Source: Achatina immaculata (Eukaryota > Mollusca > Gastropoda > Stylommatophora > Achatinidae). From it: a stretch of DNA of 64,000 nt. Location: the NCBI GenBank assembly GCA_009760885.1, contig CM019693.1, positions 2,980,300 to 3,044,299 on the forward strand, in the 5' to 3' direction. Below the pieces are notes generated by a model. That model was given only the letters and a program-made list of their open reading frames with translations. It ran no database searches and had not been told where the DNA came from. Within the stretch, counting starts at the first letter, position 1; every line of letters starts with the position of its first letter. Made by a program: the position numbers and the translations under genes. Below are positions 44,020-54,089 of this stretch, piece by piece.

Positions 44020-44275
44020 GTAACCCTGTCATGCCTTAAAGGCACATAGGGATATGGTGTTAGTGCCCATATTTTCCTTGACTTGTCAGCACACTAGAGG
44101 GTGATATGGTCAGTATCACGCCTGGCTGCCTTTTCCTTCCCCAACTCCAGAAGAAGTCGGGTACCCATTTCTACAGCTGGGTGACTGGGGTGCTGCCGGT
44201 CGGATTCGAACCCACGACCTTCGCCATGAGAGACCAGTGCACTAACCACTTCGCCACTCAGACACACACACATAT
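44020..44275 (-). repeat. tRNA-derived SINE, full length
   Basis: Minus-strand copy with A box TGGCGAAGTGGTTAG, B box GGTTCGAATCC at about 44205-44215, and the same body and GGGTTACCTTTAC end as 23195-23460. Its head abuts a (CA)n(TA)n run. Confidence 0.9.
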
Positions 44276-44295
44276 ATATATATATATATATTTAT

Positions 44296-44452
44296 TATTG
44301 TCTGATTGGCGAAATTGTTAGTGCATTAGCCAGGGGATCGAATCCGGCCGGAGGCACCTCAGTCACCCAGCTGTAGAAATAGGTACCCGACTTCTTCTGA
44401 AGTTGGGGAAGGAAAGGCGGCCAGGCGTGATACTGACCATATCACCCAAATG
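44296..44452 (+). repeat. tRNA-derived SINE, 3'-truncated
   Basis: Plus-strand SINE lying head to head with the previous one. The head is degraded (TGATTGGCGAAATTGTTAG, then GGGGATCGAATCCGG). The body breaks off after CTGACCATATCACCC, where family B begins. Confidence 0.82.
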
Positions 44453-45694
44453 AGGTTGCCGCGCAGCATCACTGCGGAAAAGGTGGTAGAAAGGATAAAG
44501 CGAAGCAAACAGTCAAATCACGGCACCTCTGGTCTGGAGGTCGGCCACGTCCTGAGTGCAGTCATATCGGGTGAAATGCATGAAGCGGCTTGTCCCAGAG
44601 GTTAAGACACTACTGTCGAGACTCCTCAAATGCCGGGCGTGGAGTGAAGCTCCTCCCGGTTAAGGAAGTAAATGCGGAAAAGAAATAAAGGTTGCTGTGT
44701 GGCGCCGATGGGAAAAAGTGGTGGAAAGTGAAGTTTAACCGGTATGTCCAGTAGTATCGCTACGAGAGCTATACCACGGCACCTCTGCTCTAGAGGCCGC
44801 CCACGTCCAAAATGCACCTACACTGGTGAAATATGCCTAAACCGGCACACACCAGGGGTGGAACTTGATGGCTAGACATGTCATGCCACCTCCGCTCTAG
44901 AGGTCGGTAACGCCTGATAAACACCCATACTGGTGAATTTTGCCTAAACCGGCTCATACCAGGGGTGAATCTTGAAGGCTATGCATGTCACAGTACCTCT
45001 GCCCTAGAGGTCGGTCCCGTCCCAAACACGCCCATACTGGGATAATGCCTAAACCGGCTCAACCCAGGGGTAGAAGTCACTAGTGGCGAGGATTCGTCCT
45101 CCTGGACAAAAGCTCCATCCTGGTCACAACTAGGAAGGGTAGCGGCCACGACCGCAAAATACTGAAGTCGGAGACACTGGACCAGGGAAGTCTAGATAGG
45201 CAACCACCTCTCACCCGGCGGGGATGTTTGCGTATCCTAATCACGATGAGGTTTACCGGTGAGAAAGTCCAACCCTGGACTGGATGGGCAACCACCTCTC
45301 ACCCGGCGGTGATACACGGGTATCTCAAAACACGTCGAGGTTTTCCGGTGAGAAGGTCCAACTCTGGCCTGGGTGGGCTACCGCCTCTCACCCAGCGGGG
45401 ATGCACTGATATCCTAAACACGTCGAGGTCTTCCGGTGAGAAAGTCCAACCCTAGACTAAACTGGTGCAATGAAAACCACGGTGTCACGCAATCCCGCTT
45501 CCGAGACCCACCAAGAGTACAGGCTAAAGCACTGTGATACTCTGAACCCCTTGTGGTCCTCTCGTGGATCTCGTGTGGTCTATTTTGGACCACACAGGGG
45601 ACCACGGGACCTAACGAGGACCACAGGCGTGAATTCAGTAGGTTCACAGTGCGGTTTTTGGTGGTAGAAGTGAACGAAGAAGAAGAAGAAGAAG
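44453..45694 (+). repeat. dispersed repeat family B, copy 2 (1.24 kb)
   Basis: Same family as 8810-10050, in tail-last orientation. Modules are built around a CCTCTGCTCTAGAGGTCGG-type palindromic core (44545, 44785, 44890, 45000) with GGTGAAATATGCCTAAACCG. Three modules with TCTCACCCGGCGGGGATG and CGGTGAGAAAGTCCAAC follow (45215-45450), then a block of GTGGTCCTCTCGTGG/GGACCACACAGGGGACCACG motifs. It ends with GTGGTAGAAGTGAAC and a (GAA)n tail at 45676-45693. No coding frame. The right edge coincides with the 5' end of a Tc1 element. Confidence 0.78.
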
Positions 45695-45887
45695 CTATTC
45701 TCGTGTATAGTCAGAACGCAGTAGCTGCTCTTGCTGATAATGCATTTTTTTTAACCATAACTCACGTTGCGTTTATGGAAAAGTCGTGATTTTTTGTGGT
45801 GAGCACAACTCACTTCCCACGCAAATGAAACCCTATAAAAGGATGAGATTACACAAACAAGTTCAGTTAATTTTGAACCAGACAATT

Positions 45888-46757
45888 ATGACGCGTCTAT
45901 TGAAAAATTTACGAAACATTGCTATTGGCCGCCTGCAAGCAGGCGAAAGTCAAAGTCAGGTTGCCAGGCATTTAAACGTGCAGCAGAGTACCATCAGTCG
46001 ACTTTTGCACCGTTTCTAAGCCACTGGCTCAAATGAAGACTGGCACCGCACTGGACGACCCAGGGTGACAACAGCAGCTGATGATCGCTTTATTCTGGTT
46101 CATCACTTCAGAAACAGGTTTACAACAGCTTCCTAAAGTGCCCAGTCATTGCTTGCAGGACGTCGTGTGTCTGATCAAACTGTCCGAATAGACTGCATGA
46201 AGCTGGACTGGTGGCACGACGACCTCACCGAGGTCCTGTCTTAACGAGACGCCATTGACAAAATTGACTTGTTCTGGCATACCAGCATCGGTCCTCGACA
46301 ACTGACAATCAGTGGAGACGTGTCTGGTTTAGTGACGAATCTTCATTTTTGTTGCACCGCCATGATGTGCGGAGAAGGGTCTACCGTAGGCCAAATGAAC
46401 GTTTTGTCCAAAATTGCGTTGATGATGCTCTATCGGACAGTGGTGGATGTGTAATGGTATGGGGAATGATCAATTTCAATGGAAGGAGTCCATTGGTGCA
46501 GATTGAAGGAGGCTTGAATGCGCAACGATACGTCAATGAAATTCTTCGACCCCGTGTCCTTCCATTTTTGGCTGGGCAAAAGTCTGTTTTTCAACAGGAC
46601 AACGCCAGACCCCATTCTGCACGGTTCACCACACAGTTCCTGACTGCTAACAACATTCTCACCCTCCCCTGGCCATCCCTGTCTCCAGACATGAATCCGA
46701 TCGAGCACCTACGGGATGAGCTGCAAAGACGTGTTTGTCGCCGAAACGTTTCTCCAG
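45888..46757 (+). pseudogene. Tc1-like transposase, N-terminal and core part
   Basis: The start chosen is ATG 45888 (MTRLLKNLRNIAIGRLQAGE), because it lies after the TATA box; an upstream in-frame ATG at 45786 precedes that box. The HTH part ends at a stop in STISRLLHRF (46018). The protein resumes in other frames: DRFILVHHFRNRF, SDESSFLLHRHDVRRRVY, then VMVWGMINFNGRSPLVQ, VFQQDNARPHSARFTTQFL (second catalytic Asp) and SLSPDMNPIEHL (third acidic position region). After NVSP at 46757 the frame runs straight into a LINE fragment. Confidence 0.87.
46464..46757 (+). repeat. 294-bp direct repeat, left copy
   Basis: Identical by eye, base for base, to 47943-48236. It holds the DDE core of the transposase. 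Confidence 0.93.
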
Positions 46758-47295
46758 ATGGGAAATGCAGAACAGAAATTAGGAACAGAATAGGCCAAGC
46801 AAAGACTGCATTTCAGAGAATGAGAAACATATTAGCCAACACATCCTTATCAATGAATGTTAGAAAACGAGTCCTAAAATGCTATATTGAACCTATCTTG
46901 TTATATGGAAGTGAATCATGGACAATAGGCAGGTCTGCACAAAAATCATTGGAAGCAGCAGAAATGTGGTTTATTAGAAGAATGTTGCGAATCCCCTGGA
47001 CAGCAAAAATAACTAATGAAGAATGTATGAGAAGAGCTGGAGAGACAAAAAACCTTGTCAAAAAGATAAGAGAGAGACAATGTACTTTCATAGGACATGC
47101 AATGAGAAGAGGGGGCATTGAAAATATTATAACAACAGGAAAAATAGAAGGAAGAAGATCAAGAGGAAGACCAAGAGAAATGATACTGGACAGTCTGACG
47201 GGATGGTGTGAGAGGAGATCACCAACGATCGGATACTCTGGAGAAGCATAATAGCCAACGCAAGTCGGCACGGCACCTGATGATGATGATGATTT
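46758..47295 (+). pseudogene. LINE C-terminal tail (family D)
   Basis: RTE-like tail with the order RIGQAKTAFQRMRNILANTS, KCYIEPILLYGSESWTIGRS, AAEMWFIRRMLRIPWTAKIT, EECMRRAGETKNLVKKIRER, QCTFIGHAMRRGGIENIITT and GRRSRGRPREMILDSLTGWC. Relative to 51567-51830, a short internal stretch (about 30 bp, after AGATCACCAAC) is missing. It ends at GTCGGCACGGCACC and a (TGA)n tail at 47279-47292. The frame is open and continuous with the transposase frame upstream. Confidence 0.85.
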
Positions 47296-47587
47296 GTTTA
47301 AGTGCAACATCTTTCTCTCTTTCTTTTGTCCACTCAGCCCTCACGACACACAGGACTGCTCGTAGCAGCAGCTTTCTACTTTTGTCGGTCCTTCGCTGCC
47401 ACTTTAAAAATTTTTTTTTAAATACCTGTCTCCCGTGTCAGTCCTTTGTCAGAACTTTCTCTGCTGTACGTCTCCGTAGGTTGCTCAACCGTGTAACAGA
47501 GCACATCGTTCTTGAGTAGACTTCGGGGGAAAAAAAAGTAGATGAAGCATTTTATACGTCTAAAGGTATGTGACTACTTTTTTTTCC

Positions 47588-47790
47588 TACACCATACATA
47601 ATATGCCTTAATGTTATGGAAAATGAAATTTTACCCTTTTACACCATACATAATGTGGCTTAATGGCACGGAAACTGGAATTTTACCTTTTACCTTCTTT
47701 ACACCATACATAATATGCCTTAATGGCATGGAAACGGGAATTTTACCTTTTACCTTTTTACGTCATACACGATATGCTTTATCACTTTCA
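47588..47790 (+). repeat. SINE 3'-end module in four tandem copies
   Basis: CACCATACATAATATGCCTT, AATGGCATGGAAACGGGAAT, TTTACCTTTT recurs at about 47588, 47641, 47699 and 47759. It is the terminal part of the tRNA-derived SINE (compare the minus strand at 54362-54420). Each unit is about 55 to 60 bp. Confidence 0.8.
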
Positions 47791-47942
47791 TTTAGTTCAG
47801 CTCATTTTAACAAAACACGAAAAGTGCAATATAAAGCTGGACATAAAACATTACGGGTTCTAATGTAAAGCATGACATGTCCACTAAAAGGTCATGACAT
47901 AAACTTGGATATAAACATCAAAGGTCGTGATAAATGGTTGGA

Positions 47943-48376
47943 GAATGATCAATTTCAATGGAAGGAGTCCATTGGTGCAGATTGAAGGAGGCTTGAATGC
48001 GCAACGATACGTCAATGAAATTCTTCGACCCCGTGTCCTTCCATTTTTGGCTGGGCAAAAGTCTGTTTTTCAACAGGACAACGCCAGACCCCATTCTGCA
48101 CGGTTCACCACACAGTTCCTGACTGCTAACAACATTCTCACCCTCCCCTGGCCATCCCTGTCTCCAGACATGAATCCGATCGAGCACCTACGGGATGAGC
48201 TGCAAAGACGTGTTTGTCGCCGAAACGTTTCTCCAGCCAATCGTCGTGATCTGTGGCAGGCACTCCAGGAAGAGTGGGCAGCCATCCCACAGGCGCACAT
48301 CAGACATCTGATCGCATCTATGCCCAGGAGATGCCAGTCGCTGATCGATACAAGCGGAGGCCACACACCATACTAA
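47943..48376 (+). pseudogene. Tc1-like transposase, C-terminal part after insert
   Basis: The first 294 bp (to 48236) repeat the core exactly. The remainder supplies the native C-terminus: NRRDLWQALQEEWAAIPQAH, IRHLIASMPRRCQSLIDTSG, GHTPY and a stop at 48376. The C-terminal helices are intact, and the normal end of a Tc1 transposase is reached. Confidence 0.9.
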
Positions 48377-48465
48377 GTTGAGAACCTCTGAGACTAACAA
48401 ATTCTCGTCACATAGATGCAAGAAACTGTCAAGTGAGTTTTTAAACCCTTAGGTATTATTGTGTG

Positions 48466-48467
<2 letters not shown>

Positions 48468-48527
<60 letters not shown>
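48468..48527. repeat. (TA)n microsatellite
   Basis: About 58 bp of TA dinucleotides after the Tc1 3' region. Confidence 0.95.
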
Positions 48528-48764
48528 TATATATATCCAAGTTCGTGCCAAAGTAGCATTGGATTTATATGACATATTTTACAAAGCTCCTCACTATAAA
48601 TTTTAATTCTTTGATCTTTTCTCAGTGTCATTGATATGCTGTGTTGTTCATCCAACATATTTCTTCTCCAGAAGTGCTCTAAGTGGACTGTGAAGACTCT
48701 CTTCCAAATGCTAAACCTAATAAAACAGTTTCACTATATTCCATCTTTATGCCAGGCTAGTAAG

Positions 48765-49960
48765 GTAAATAACTAGAGAGAATAACTGAAGAGGAGCAAC
48801 CGTACTATCAGTTGTGTCCAAAATATTTTTGCAAAGTTACTCTGAATAGAATTAAAGATGTAGTGGATAATGCAATGAGAGAGGAACAAGCAGGATTTCA
48901 AAAAGGGAGAAGTTGTCTCGACCAGATCTTTACTCTAAGAATAATACTTGAAGAACATATCGAAAAGAAAAAAAACAAAAACAAAAAACCATGAATCCCG
49001 AATTTCATAGACTTTAAAAAGGCATTTGATAGCATGCACAGAGATTCATTGTGGAGAATTTTAAGACTATATGGAACACCATCTAAGATTATCAACAATG
49101 TTTGTACAATCAACACAGAAGATAGGTTGAGCGAATGGTTCCAGATTGAAACAGACGTGAAACAAGAATGCATATTATCTCCCTTGGTTTTTGGATTTGC
49201 CATGGACTTCATAATGAAAAAATGCTGCACAGGTAAAACGGGCATTGACTGGGTACATGTGACCCAATTGGAAGATCTTGATTTTGCAGATGACATAACT
49301 CTTATTAATGACAATGTAAAATCAATGCAAGAAAAAACAGATACCCTGTCTTCAATGGGCAGTAAAATAGGACTTGAAATTAACAAGGAAAAAAACGAAA
49401 AGGAAGTTACAATTCGAAGTTCAAAACCAGCATTGACCTTCAAGAATCTTGAGAATATATGGTATTCAAAAGTTTTAAGCACAAAAACCAAGTTAAAATT
49501 ATTGAATTCAAATGTAATATCCACCCTCATTTATGCATGTGAAAGCTGGAAAACAACTAAAGAAACAGACAAGAAATTAGACTCTTTTGAAAACAAATGC
49601 CTAAGGAAAATATTCGGTATAAAGTGGAACAAATTCAAGGACAACACAGAGATAAGACAGATGAGCAAACAACAACCTGTCTCGTGGGTGATCAGAAAAA
49701 GAAGATGGACATATGTCGGTCATGTGATGAGAAGAAACAACCAGAGAATTCCAAAACAAGCTATCTAGTGGAACACAAAAGGCCGAAGAAAAAGAGGTCG
49801 ACCACGTGAAACTCTAAAGAGGACAATGTTAAGAGAGACCGATTTAGTAGGAATAACAACCCTTGATGAGGTTGAAAAGCTCGCCGAAATCAGGAAATCT
49901 TGGCAAGCTATCATGCGAGCCCTAGGTGACGTTTAGCGGTATGGGAAGGATGTAAGATGT
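48765..49960 (+). pseudogene. RTE-like LINE (RTE-A), older truncated copy
   Basis: Same family as 34267 and 37719 but more diverged. It starts near the RGATVLSVVSK region (RT motif 2), then MREEQAGFQKGRSCLDQIFT, FIDFKKAFDSMHRDSLWRIL, VKQECILSPLVFGFAMDFI (motif B with Gly to Glu in QGC), LEDLDFADDITLINDN and [19 protein letters not shown], ending RPRETLKRTM and ALGDV near 49935. A deletion removes the segment between NKEKN and KEVTIRSSK (about 35 residues). Another shortens the KDLYNG region, and an insertion of A-rich sequence lies at 48968-48990. Ends in GGGAAGGATGTAAGATGTAAG. Confidence 0.9.
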
Positions 49961-49965
49961 AAGAA

Positions 49966-50270
49966 GTAAGGTAAAGGTAAAATCCCCATTGCCAGGCCAT
50001 TAAGGCATATTGTGGATACGGTGTTAGGCCTGTATTTCCATAAACGTTGGCACCTGAAAGTGCGACGTGGTCATTATCACACCTGGCTACAGTTACCTTT
50101 CAAGATTTCTCTGAAACCCATTTTTTTTTTTAGACTGGGTGGATCCCAGGGCCTTTCTGCTACATACTAGAAAAAAATTACACTTCTGGGACTCAAACCT
50201 GATACCACCAGATTAGTAAACCGAGAAACTAACCACTCAGCTAACCAGGTTAGCCATCCCAGTACTTCTT
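49966..50270 (-). repeat. tRNA-derived SINE, variant subfamily
   Basis: Minus-strand copy with A box TAGCTGAGTGGTTAG and B box GGTTTGAGTCC, a longer body containing CTGGGATCCACCCAG, and the usual GCCTTAATGGCCTGGCAATG end. It lies within 10 bp of the LINE tail before it. Confidence 0.82.
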
Positions 50271-50537
50271 ATTATTTTTGTCAACAAAAACACACACAAA
50301 AAAGCCATATTCTTCTGTATTCTGATAAGATCTTGGAAAGCAAGTAGCACAAACATATTCCTGGTTTGTTTCTCTTCTGGAATCTTTTCCACAGAGCATG
50401 CAAAATGGGAGAAAATGATCACTGACTACAGGTCACTTTCACCTCAGATGTGGTCCTAATTCCTGGGGGCTAATTTTGATATGAACATATTTTTTTATTT
50501 CTTAATAAATTAACATGAATTTATTATTTTAAACATT

Positions 50538-50950
50538 AAATGGCAGAACAAGATCAGGAACGAGGAGGTCTTGGAAATGGCAGGACAAGATCAGGAACGA
50601 GGAGGTCTAGGAAATGGCAGAACAAGATCAGGAACGAGGAGGTCTAGGAAATGGCAGAACAAGATCAGGAACGAGGAGGTCTGGGAAATGGCAGGACAAG
50701 AACCAATGAACCTAAAAATCGTGTCTAGGAAGTGGAGATGGATTGGCCAGAGAGGAAACCCAACACCAACACAGCAAGATAGGCAATGACATGGAATCTT
50801 CGAGGAAATAGACCTAGACTTACTTGGAGAAGAGAAATCGCGACAGTGCTCAGACACAAGGGATGCTCATGGAAACATGCAGATAATAATTCCAAGAACA
50901 GGGACGACTGGAGAGCCTTTATCCGTGGCCTATGCTCTCAAGAGAGAGAA
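50538..50950 (+). pseudogene. LINE C-terminal tail with 37-bp internal tandem repeat
   Basis: RTE-like tail of a further family: IRNEEVWEMAGQ, VSRKWRWIGQ, LRGNRPRLTWRRE, CSWKHADNN, DDWRAFIRGLCS. At 50538-50685 the codons for WQNKIRNEEVW are repeated as four exact-length 37-bp units, followed by a partial fifth. Since 37 is not a multiple of three, each unit is read in a different frame. (GA)n follows at 50941-50995. Confidence 0.72.
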
Positions 50951-50964
50951 AGAGATAGAGAGAT

Positions 50965-50995
<31 letters not shown>

Positions 50996-50999
50996 ATAA

Positions 51000-51566
51000 A
51001 TAAAGCAACGCTGATGCATATGGGAAGGCAACATCAAATTATGGACAGGAATGAACATTAATGTCTCCCCCCCCCCTTCTTTTGTGTGTTGGAATTTATA
51101 TACATGTTGTTGGACTTTTGATTGTCAGCTGGAGATGAATGACAGGATGGTATTTACATCAGGTCATTATAAGAAGCTATACCATCACAGGGGAGTGCAC
51201 CCAGACAAGAGGAACGTCCATGAAGCAAATGAACCTGGGTTGAGAAATAGTTGGGGGTGAGCAGTGCAGAAATGATGGCCACGAGGAAGCTGTAACGCGG
51301 GCTCCACTCACACTGTAGGCTCAAGACCGTGCTCCCGGCATAGAATAAGAGGGTTGGATGGCTGGGTTGTGAATAAAAAGGGGGGAAACAGGGATTTTCG
51401 CCCGGCCACAGAGTGGTTGTCACGTGCTCATATTCATAATGATAACTCAATAAACCACATTTTAACAACAGTTAAAGTTGTAGGCAAAGTGAAAGTTACG
51501 TGATAAATAAAAAAAAAACCACGAGAACCAACAAATACCAAGATTTAAACATATAGTTTACACATG
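51000..51566. other. no gene recognised
   Basis: Unassigned. A GCCCGGCCACAGAGTGG stretch and an AATAAACCACATTTTAAC end near 51450 could belong to an LTR or other element, but no partner was found. Confidence 0.35.
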
Positions 51567-51835
51567 GTGCAAAAAAGATAAGAGAGAGAAAATGTACTTT
51601 CATAGGACATGCAATGAGAAGAGGCGGCATTGAAAATATTATAACAACAGGAAAAATAGAAGGAAGAAGATCAAGAGGAAGACCAAGAGAAATGATACTG
51701 GACAGTCTGACAGGATGGTGTGAGAGGAGATCACCAACTGAGCTGATGGCCTGCATGAAGGATCGTGTACTCTGGAGAAGCATAATAGCCAACGCCAGTC
51801 GGCACGGCACATGATGATGATGGTGCAAATGGGAG
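51567..51835 (+). pseudogene. LINE C-terminal tail (family D), short copy
   Basis: Starts at AAAAAAGATAAGAGAGAGAA (KKIRERKCTFIGHAMRRGG), runs through GRRSRGRPREMILDSLTGWC and ELMACMKDRVLWRSIIANAS, and ends GTCGGCACGGCAC and (ATGATG)n. No frameshift within this short piece. It closely matches 46900-47290. Confidence 0.85.
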
Positions 51836-52545
51836 AGAAAATATATTTTACAACACTATCACTCTCATCTCTCCACTCTCACTCTCTCTCTCTCCTTCTC
51901 TTTCTCACGCACATATCCTGCATGGTGACATACGTGTAACTGTGGGGGTGTGTATGTGAGAGGTTATCAAAATTAGCCTGAACAAGAGTGGCATTATATG
52001 AATGACAAGACTTTGAATAAGCAGAAATCTTTCGGCCCATCATCTCTCTGCGCGGCCAAAGAAAAGCTAAACTAGGTCATCTAGGTGGTGACGTCATCAC
52101 CCCTTTCCGCATCGTTACACACATAACTCTGCCTTGTGAAGTGCCATACACTGCCTCTCATTTGAGCGTAGATGCATCTCGAGTGAGTGCTGGAGAGAGC
52201 GTGGACAGAAAGACCTAGGAAATATGGCATGCAAAGCCGAAATAGTCAAGCCGTTTGGAGTGTTTACTCATCAAATTTGGCCAGGGATGTTCCAGCGATG
52301 TTGTATGGCGCGAACAGCCGCTAAAAATAGTAACAGGGGACATAATCATCATTTCACACAGGAAGTCGCAAAATAAGTAGACTTTTTAACCTGCCGGGTC
52401 GAGACCAGTTTTATATGAGTCATTGACTCAAATATAATAAAAATTCACGCCTACCTATTAACTCTTTCATCTTCCACTCTCAGTGTCATCGTAAAATATA
52501 ACCTTTAAAAATATATGACATTTTTTTACACTGTTTTGGGGCAAG
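51836..52545. other. no gene; (CT)n and one 51-codon frame
   Basis: A (CT)n run lies at 51866-51906. A small frame at 52224-52376 (MACKAEIVKPFGVFTHQIWP...) has 50 codons and a stop and no recognisable relative; I list it only because it is free of repeats. Confidence 0.35.
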
Positions 52546-52549
52546 GACG

Positions 52550-53015
52550 CTGTCCGGTTTGACAATCAGTGAATCATTGGTGACCTGGTTGGGTCAGGTC
52601 TGGCCAACCAAAAATCCTGTCCCATCTCACCATTACAGGTCTATCCTGGCTAACGGGACAGAGATCGCCAAAGTCCCCATGGTGGTGGAGTCTGCTGAAG
52701 AACTATTGCACACCCCATGCTTTTTTTTTTTTAGCTTCATTGAAGGTCTGAAAAAGATAGCCGCCATATAACCCGCTCCCAATCCGACATGATTCTGTGC
52801 CTCAACATCCTCACTGCAATGGCTGCAAAGAACACTAGCTCGCAGTTCCAGGGAGATAGACAGAAGAAGGAGGAGAGGAGAAAAAGAAGATAAAGAAGAA
52901 GCAGAAGAAGAAGGGAAGAAAAGGAAAAAGAAGAAGAAGCAGAAGAAGAAGAAGAAGGGAAGAAAAGGAAGAAGAAGAAAAATAAGAAGAAGAAGAAGAA
53001 GAAGAAGCTTGATAA
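52550..53015 (+). repeat. dispersed repeat family A with long (GAA)n tail
   Basis: Core boxes as elsewhere (GGTCTATCCTGGCTAACGGG, CCCCATGGTGGTGGAGTCTG, GATTCTGTGCCTCAACATCC). The tail is about 150 bp of GAAGAAGG-type sequence at 52862-53008, the longest of any copy. Confidence 0.85.
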
Positions 53016-53109
53016 TATTCACGCAATCTTTTTGGACTGATAGACTCACACTTTCAGAAACTCACTCTTAACAGGTGAACAGGTTTCCTTTTATCCGGAA
53101 AGGGGGGGG

Positions 53110-53560
53110 GGGGTGTGAAGACGCCCGATGATATAATCAGCGACCCATAGCTGATATGCCAGCGTCAGGGTTAGCGAACCATAGCTGATATGCCATCGTC
53201 AGGGTTAGCGAACCATAGCTGATATGCCATCGTCAGGGTTAGCGAGCCATAGCTGATATGCCAGCTTCAGGGTTAGCGAACCATAGCTGACCAAGACCCT
53301 GCTCCACCTCTCCGTGGTACCCCCAGTAACATGCATAGCCTGGCTAACGGGGCAGGGATCGCCGTAGTCTCCATTGTGGTGGAGTCTGCTAAAGAAGCAT
53401 TGCACACCCCCTTGCTTTTTAGCTGTACTCCGGGACTGAAAAAGTAGCCGCCATAACCCGCTCCCACGCCGATGCGATGCTGTGCCTCAACATCTCTACA
53501 GCATCGGCTGCAAAGAACAACAGCTCACACTTACAGGGAGTTCGTACAAGTACAAGTTCC
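53110..53560 (+). repeat. dispersed repeat family A with 4x 34-bp module
   Basis: Starts GAAGACGCCCGATGATATAA. The 5' module CATAGCTGATATGCCAGCGT, CAGGGTTAGCGAAC is present four times, the core follows once, and the end is CAGGGAGTTCGTACAAGTAC with a (TACAAG)n tail. Confidence 0.88.
53146..53281 (+). repeat. 34-bp tandem repeat, four units
   Basis: Units start at 53146, 53180, 53214 and 53248. All are exactly 34 bp with one to three differences. Confidence 0.95.
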
Positions 53561-53794
53561 TTTTATGGGATATCCCTGTAACTGTCCATTACAAGCATTT
53601 GCCAGGCAGTAGCCAAGCGAAGACTGGAAAAAAAAATATCATAAGATATTTGGAAATCAACCATGGATTAACAACCACCCAGGTCGCTAGGTAAGAACCC
53701 TATCTCCCTCGAACTTATATCGTTGTTTTCCTGATACAAAGTCTAACTTCCTTCTACTTGTGATCCCTGCTATGGTACATAACTTTGTACCACC

Positions 53795-53910
53795 ACCAAC
53801 ATCACACTTTCATGTGCCGAAGGTCATGGGAAATACGGGCCTAACACCTTATTCCCCTAGTATGCTCTAATGGCAGGGACACGGTGATTTTACCTTTTAT
53901 TATCATCATC
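53795..53910 (+). repeat. SINE 3' end fragment
   Basis: ATCACACTTTCATGTGCCGA, AAATACGGGCCTAACACCTT and TGGCAGGGACACGGTGATTT, TACC correspond to the terminal half of the tRNA-derived SINE. Confidence 0.7.
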
Positions 53911-54089
53911 ATGATAAATACGATGTGCATATTGTTAGATGTTGCAATTTCATTGTTTCTTTGCTTCATTATCCATCTTATTTCGCTCGTTTTTATGCCT
54001 TTTTCCCTGCCATGTTTTAGGTAAGGTGGGGGGGGGGAAACCCTATTATATCATAGGGGCAATTTTAATGTGTGGGGGGGGGAGAGAAC

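Larger units (their letters stand above)
46758..47942 (+). mobile_element. 1,185-bp insert within the Tc1 element
   Basis: The insert begins immediately with a 5'-truncated family D LINE tail (46758-47295) and continues with 648 bp of other sequence, including four SINE-end units. It lies between the two 294-bp direct repeats. Confidence 0.7.
45695..48470 (+). mobile_element. Tc1-like element, interrupted
   Basis: Begins at CTATTCTCGTGTA, the same end seen in copy 1 at 902, and carries a TATAAAAGG box at 45834. The transposase region runs to 46757, is interrupted by 1,185 bp plus a repeated 294 bp, and then continues to a stop at 48376. Without the interruption the element would be about 1.3 kb, normal for Tc1. 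The 3' end is not fixed; it lies before the TA array at 48468. Confidence 0.8.

Noticed and set aside
51060..51470. A possible solo LTR ending near AATAAACCACATTTTAAC.
   Set aside because: No TG..CA ends, target duplication or second copy could be shown.
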